Below the pieces are notes generated by a model. That model searched no databases. It worked only from the letters and a program-made list of their open reading frames with translations, and was not told where the DNA came from. This document shows positions 4,752-6,530 of a DNA stretch of 6,530 bases, in pieces. Numbering within the stretch: the stretch's first letter is position 1; every line of letters begins with the position of its first letter. Source of the stretch: Legionellaceae bacterium (GTDB lineage: Bacteria > Pseudomonadota > Gammaproteobacteria > Legionellales > Legionellaceae). The position numbers were made by a program, and so were the translations under genes. The DNA lies in contig DAIDLK010000052.1 in NCBI GenBank assembly GCA_027449525.1, positions 1-6,530 of the forward strand. Reading direction: 5' to 3'.

Positions 4752-6530
4752 ATGCGTTTATTTCAGCGTGCTGTTTTATTGCTTTGCGCGAGCCATGCTG
4801 CATTGGCAGGGGGTAATCACCCAACAGTTGAAGCACTGCACCTAGATTGGCGCAACCTCAGTGTATCGCCTGCCGATAATTTTTATGCCTACGCCAATGG
4901 TCAATGGCAGATAAATAACCCAATTCCCGCCGATTATTCCAATTGGAGTTCTTTTTCTATCTTGTCGTTTAAAATGCAAAGCGAAATTAAACTGATGTTA
5001 GAAAAAGCAGCACAGACTCAGGGTGCTTTGCCGGGGAGTTTAACGCAAAAAATTGGTGATTTTTATACGAGTGCCATGGATGTTCCTGCCATTAATCATG
5101 CTGGTTTTGAACCACTTAAACCTGAATTAGCTCGCATCAATGCCATTCATGATGTCACTGGATTAAAAGCAGAAATTGCTCACCTGCACAGTATTGGGGT
5201 TGATGTATTATTCTCTTTTGGCAGTATGCAGGATTATAAGCACAGTGAGCGTGTGATTGGGTGTGCCATACAGGGAGGTTTGAGTTTACCGGATCGAGAC
5301 TTTTATTTAAGTGACGAGCCGCGCTTAAAAGCGATTCGCGAGGCATTTCAACAGCACATTGCACGTGTTTTTCAACTCATGGGTGAAGCGCCTCAGGCTG
5401 CCAGCCGTGCTGCACAAAAGGTAATGGCCATTGAAACGCAGTTGGCACGTGCATCCATGTCACCGGCGGAAATGCGGGATCCTTACGCAGTGTATCACCT
5501 TATGGACATTGCCCAAGTCGAGCGTTTGACACCGCATTTTTCTTGGACTGACTACTTAGATGCTTTGGGTGTCGCTCACATTCAACAATTAAACATAGCG
5601 ACTCCTGATTTTATGCAGGTTGTGGATAAACAGCTCAGTTCGGTACCGTTAGCGGATTGGTTGATTTACCTGCGTTGGCATCTGGTCAGCGAGTATTCAA
5701 GCTATCTATCCGATGCGTTTGTTATGGAAAACTTTAGTATGCAACGCCTGCTCACGGGGATAAAAACCTTGCCTCCGCGCTGGAAGCGAGTAGTAGCGAC
5801 CGAAAGCAGCGTCTTGGGCTTTGCCATTGGGCAATTGTACGTAGAGCAACACGATCGACAACAAGTGACTGAGCAGGTTCGCTCCATAATGAATGGTATT
5901 CATGCTGTGTTGCGCGCTGATTTAGAAACGCGTAGCTGGATGACGCCAGCTACGCGTCGAGCAGCACTGGCTAAATTAGCGTTAATGGATGAGCGTATTG
6001 GTGGTCCGCAGGTGTGGTGGGATTATTCTTCTTATGCAGTAGACCGAGGATCCTACGTGTTGAATGTCTTGCGGGGCAATCAATTTTTAGTGCGCCGCGA
6101 TTTAAATAAAATTGGTAAACCAGTGAATCGGGCCGAATGGCTCATGACGCCCCAATCAATTAATGCGTATTACGATCCTTCCATGAACAATATTAATATT
6201 CCTTACGGAATTCTACAGTTGCCTTTTTTTGATGTGTCCGCTCCTGCCGCTGTGAATTACGGTGCTATTGGTTCTGTCATTGGGCATGAGATAACGCATG
6301 GTTTTGATGATCAAGGCGCAAAATTTGATGGACACGGCAATTTACAGGATTGGTGGACGCCAAGTGATTTCAAACAATTTAAGGCAGCCACGGATTGTTT
6401 GGTGGAGCAATTTTCGCAGTACCAAGTGGCGGATGGTGCCCACGTGAACGGTGCGTTAGTGGTGGGGGAGGCTACTGCTGATCTTGGTGGATTAACACTC
6501 GCGTATCGAGCGTTTAAACAATCAGACGCC
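4752..6530 (+). CDS. Exported M13-family (neprilysin/PepO-like) zinc metallopeptidase, 3' end beyond window
   Basis: M13 enzymes are zinc endopeptidases that cut peptides and small proteins. 593 codons are present; family members are about 680-700 residues, so roughly the last 90-100 are missing at the window edge. A signal peptide MRLFQRAVLLLCASHAALA with probable cleavage at ALA|GG points to export. Next comes the N-terminal M13 domain (DNFYAYANGQW near residues 38-48, and LPDRDFYL). The catalytic part has NAYY at 471-474 (substrate-binding NAFY/NAYY motif) and IGHEITHGFDDQGAKFD with zinc ligands H512 and H516 and catalytic E513. GEATADLGG follows, with E573 as third zinc ligand and D577. 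The usual form of this last motif is GENIADLGG, so NI is replaced by AT here. The gene contains a strong inverted repeat at 5928-5957. Its closest-named relative cannot be chosen without a search. Confidence 0.93.
   Translation, partial: MRLFQRAVLLLCASHAALAGGNHPTVEALHLDWRNLSVSPADNFYAYANGQWQINNPIPADYSNWSSFSILSFKMQSEIKLMLEKAAQTQGALPGSLTQKIGDFYTSAMDVPAINHAGFEPLKPELARINAIHDVTGLKAEIAHLHSIGVDVLFSFGSMQDYKHSERVIGCAIQGGLSLPDRDFYLSDEPRLKAIREAFQQHIARVFQLMGEAPQAASRAAQKVMAIETQLARASMSPAEMRDPYAVYHLMDIAQVERLTPHFSWTDYLDALGVAHIQQLNIATPDFMQVVDKQLSSVPLADWLIYLRWHLVSEYSSYLSDAFVMENFSMQRLLTGIKTLPPRWKRVVATESSVLGFAIGQLYVEQHDRQQVTEQVRSIMNGIHAVLRADLETRSWMTPATRRAALAKLALMDERIGGPQVWWDYSSYAVDRGSYVLNVLRGNQFLVRRDLNKIGKPVNRAEWLMTPQSINAYYDPSMNNINIPYGILQLPFFDVSAPAAVNYGAIGSVIGHEITHGFDDQGAKFDGHGNLQDWWTPSDFKQFKAATDCLVEQFSQYQVADGAHVNGALVVGEATADLGGLTLAYRAFKQSDA
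5928..5957. repeat. Perfect 12-bp inverted repeat with 6-nt loop inside the M13 peptidase gene
   Basis: ACGCGTAGCTGG and its exact reverse complement CCAGCTACGCGT flank ATGACG. The stem is GC-rich (8 of 12 pairs) and would be very stable in mRNA. No T-run follows, so it does not look like a terminator. It codes for TRSWMTPATR. Confidence 0.9.

Noticed and set aside
4752..4812. M13 peptidase as a lipoprotein (cysteine in LLLCAS)
   Set aside because: The residue before the Cys is Leu rather than Gly, Ala or Ser, and a better signal peptidase I site (ALA|GG) follows.
4719..4820. Small + strand frame starting ATG GAT AGT upstream of the M13 gene
   Set aside because: It overlaps the M13 signal peptide in another frame, has no ribosome binding site, and shows no family resemblance.
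1..6530. A novel multi-gene system (defence, mobile element, biosynthetic cluster)
   Set aside because: Every gene after the junction belongs to a known family, mostly housekeeping. No cluster of unknown genes, repeats with spacers, or mobile element genes is present.

Overview
The window looks like a piece of a gammaproteobacterial chromosome of roughly 45% GC, tightly packed with housekeeping genes. The placement rests on protein similarity recalled from memory. The IleS C-terminus, LspA, PcnB, HemJ and PssA read like gammaproteobacterial (E. coli/Legionella-type) proteins, and a DUF3579 protein, typical of beta/gammaproteobacteria, is present. No genus can be named safely. Genes sit on both strands with 4-nt start/stop overlaps and almost no free intergenic space.

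Layout from left to right. Bases 1 to about 195 are a foreign-looking block of about two-thirds GC with its own high-GC3 open frame. It is joined out of frame to the 3' end of ileS, so this end is probably a chimeric junction. Next come ileS (3' part) and lspA on the + strand, overlapping by GTGA. On the - strand pcnB is followed by folK (ATGA overlap), and folK runs 24 bp into the end of lspA. A 66-bp divergent gap separates pcnB from hemJ (+). hemJ ends tail to tail, with nested stop codons, against a rubredoxin gene (-) that lies just downstream of a DUF3579 gene (-). A 117-bp divergent gap then leads to pssA (+). After 79 bp comes an exported M13-family zinc metallopeptidase (+) that runs off the right edge.

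The genes cover isoleucine tRNA charging, lipoprotein signal peptide removal, RNA polyadenylation, folate synthesis, haem synthesis, electron transfer, phosphatidylserine synthesis and extracytoplasmic proteolysis. They form short operons (ileS-lspA, pcnB-folK, DUF3579-rubredoxin) rather than one pathway. I see no tRNA, rRNA, CRISPR array, insertion sequence or phage gene, no sign of a defence system, and no intergenic stretch over 120 bp.

The points most worth a second look are structural. They are the GC-shifted, out-of-frame junction at the left end; three unusually long perfect inverted repeats buried inside coding sequence (26-bp and 18-bp palindromes in pcnB, and 12-bp arms around a 6-nt loop in the M13 peptidase gene); an A11 run near the start of pcnB; and two head-on TATAAT boxes between pcnB and hemJ. 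I found no convincing previously undescribed system.
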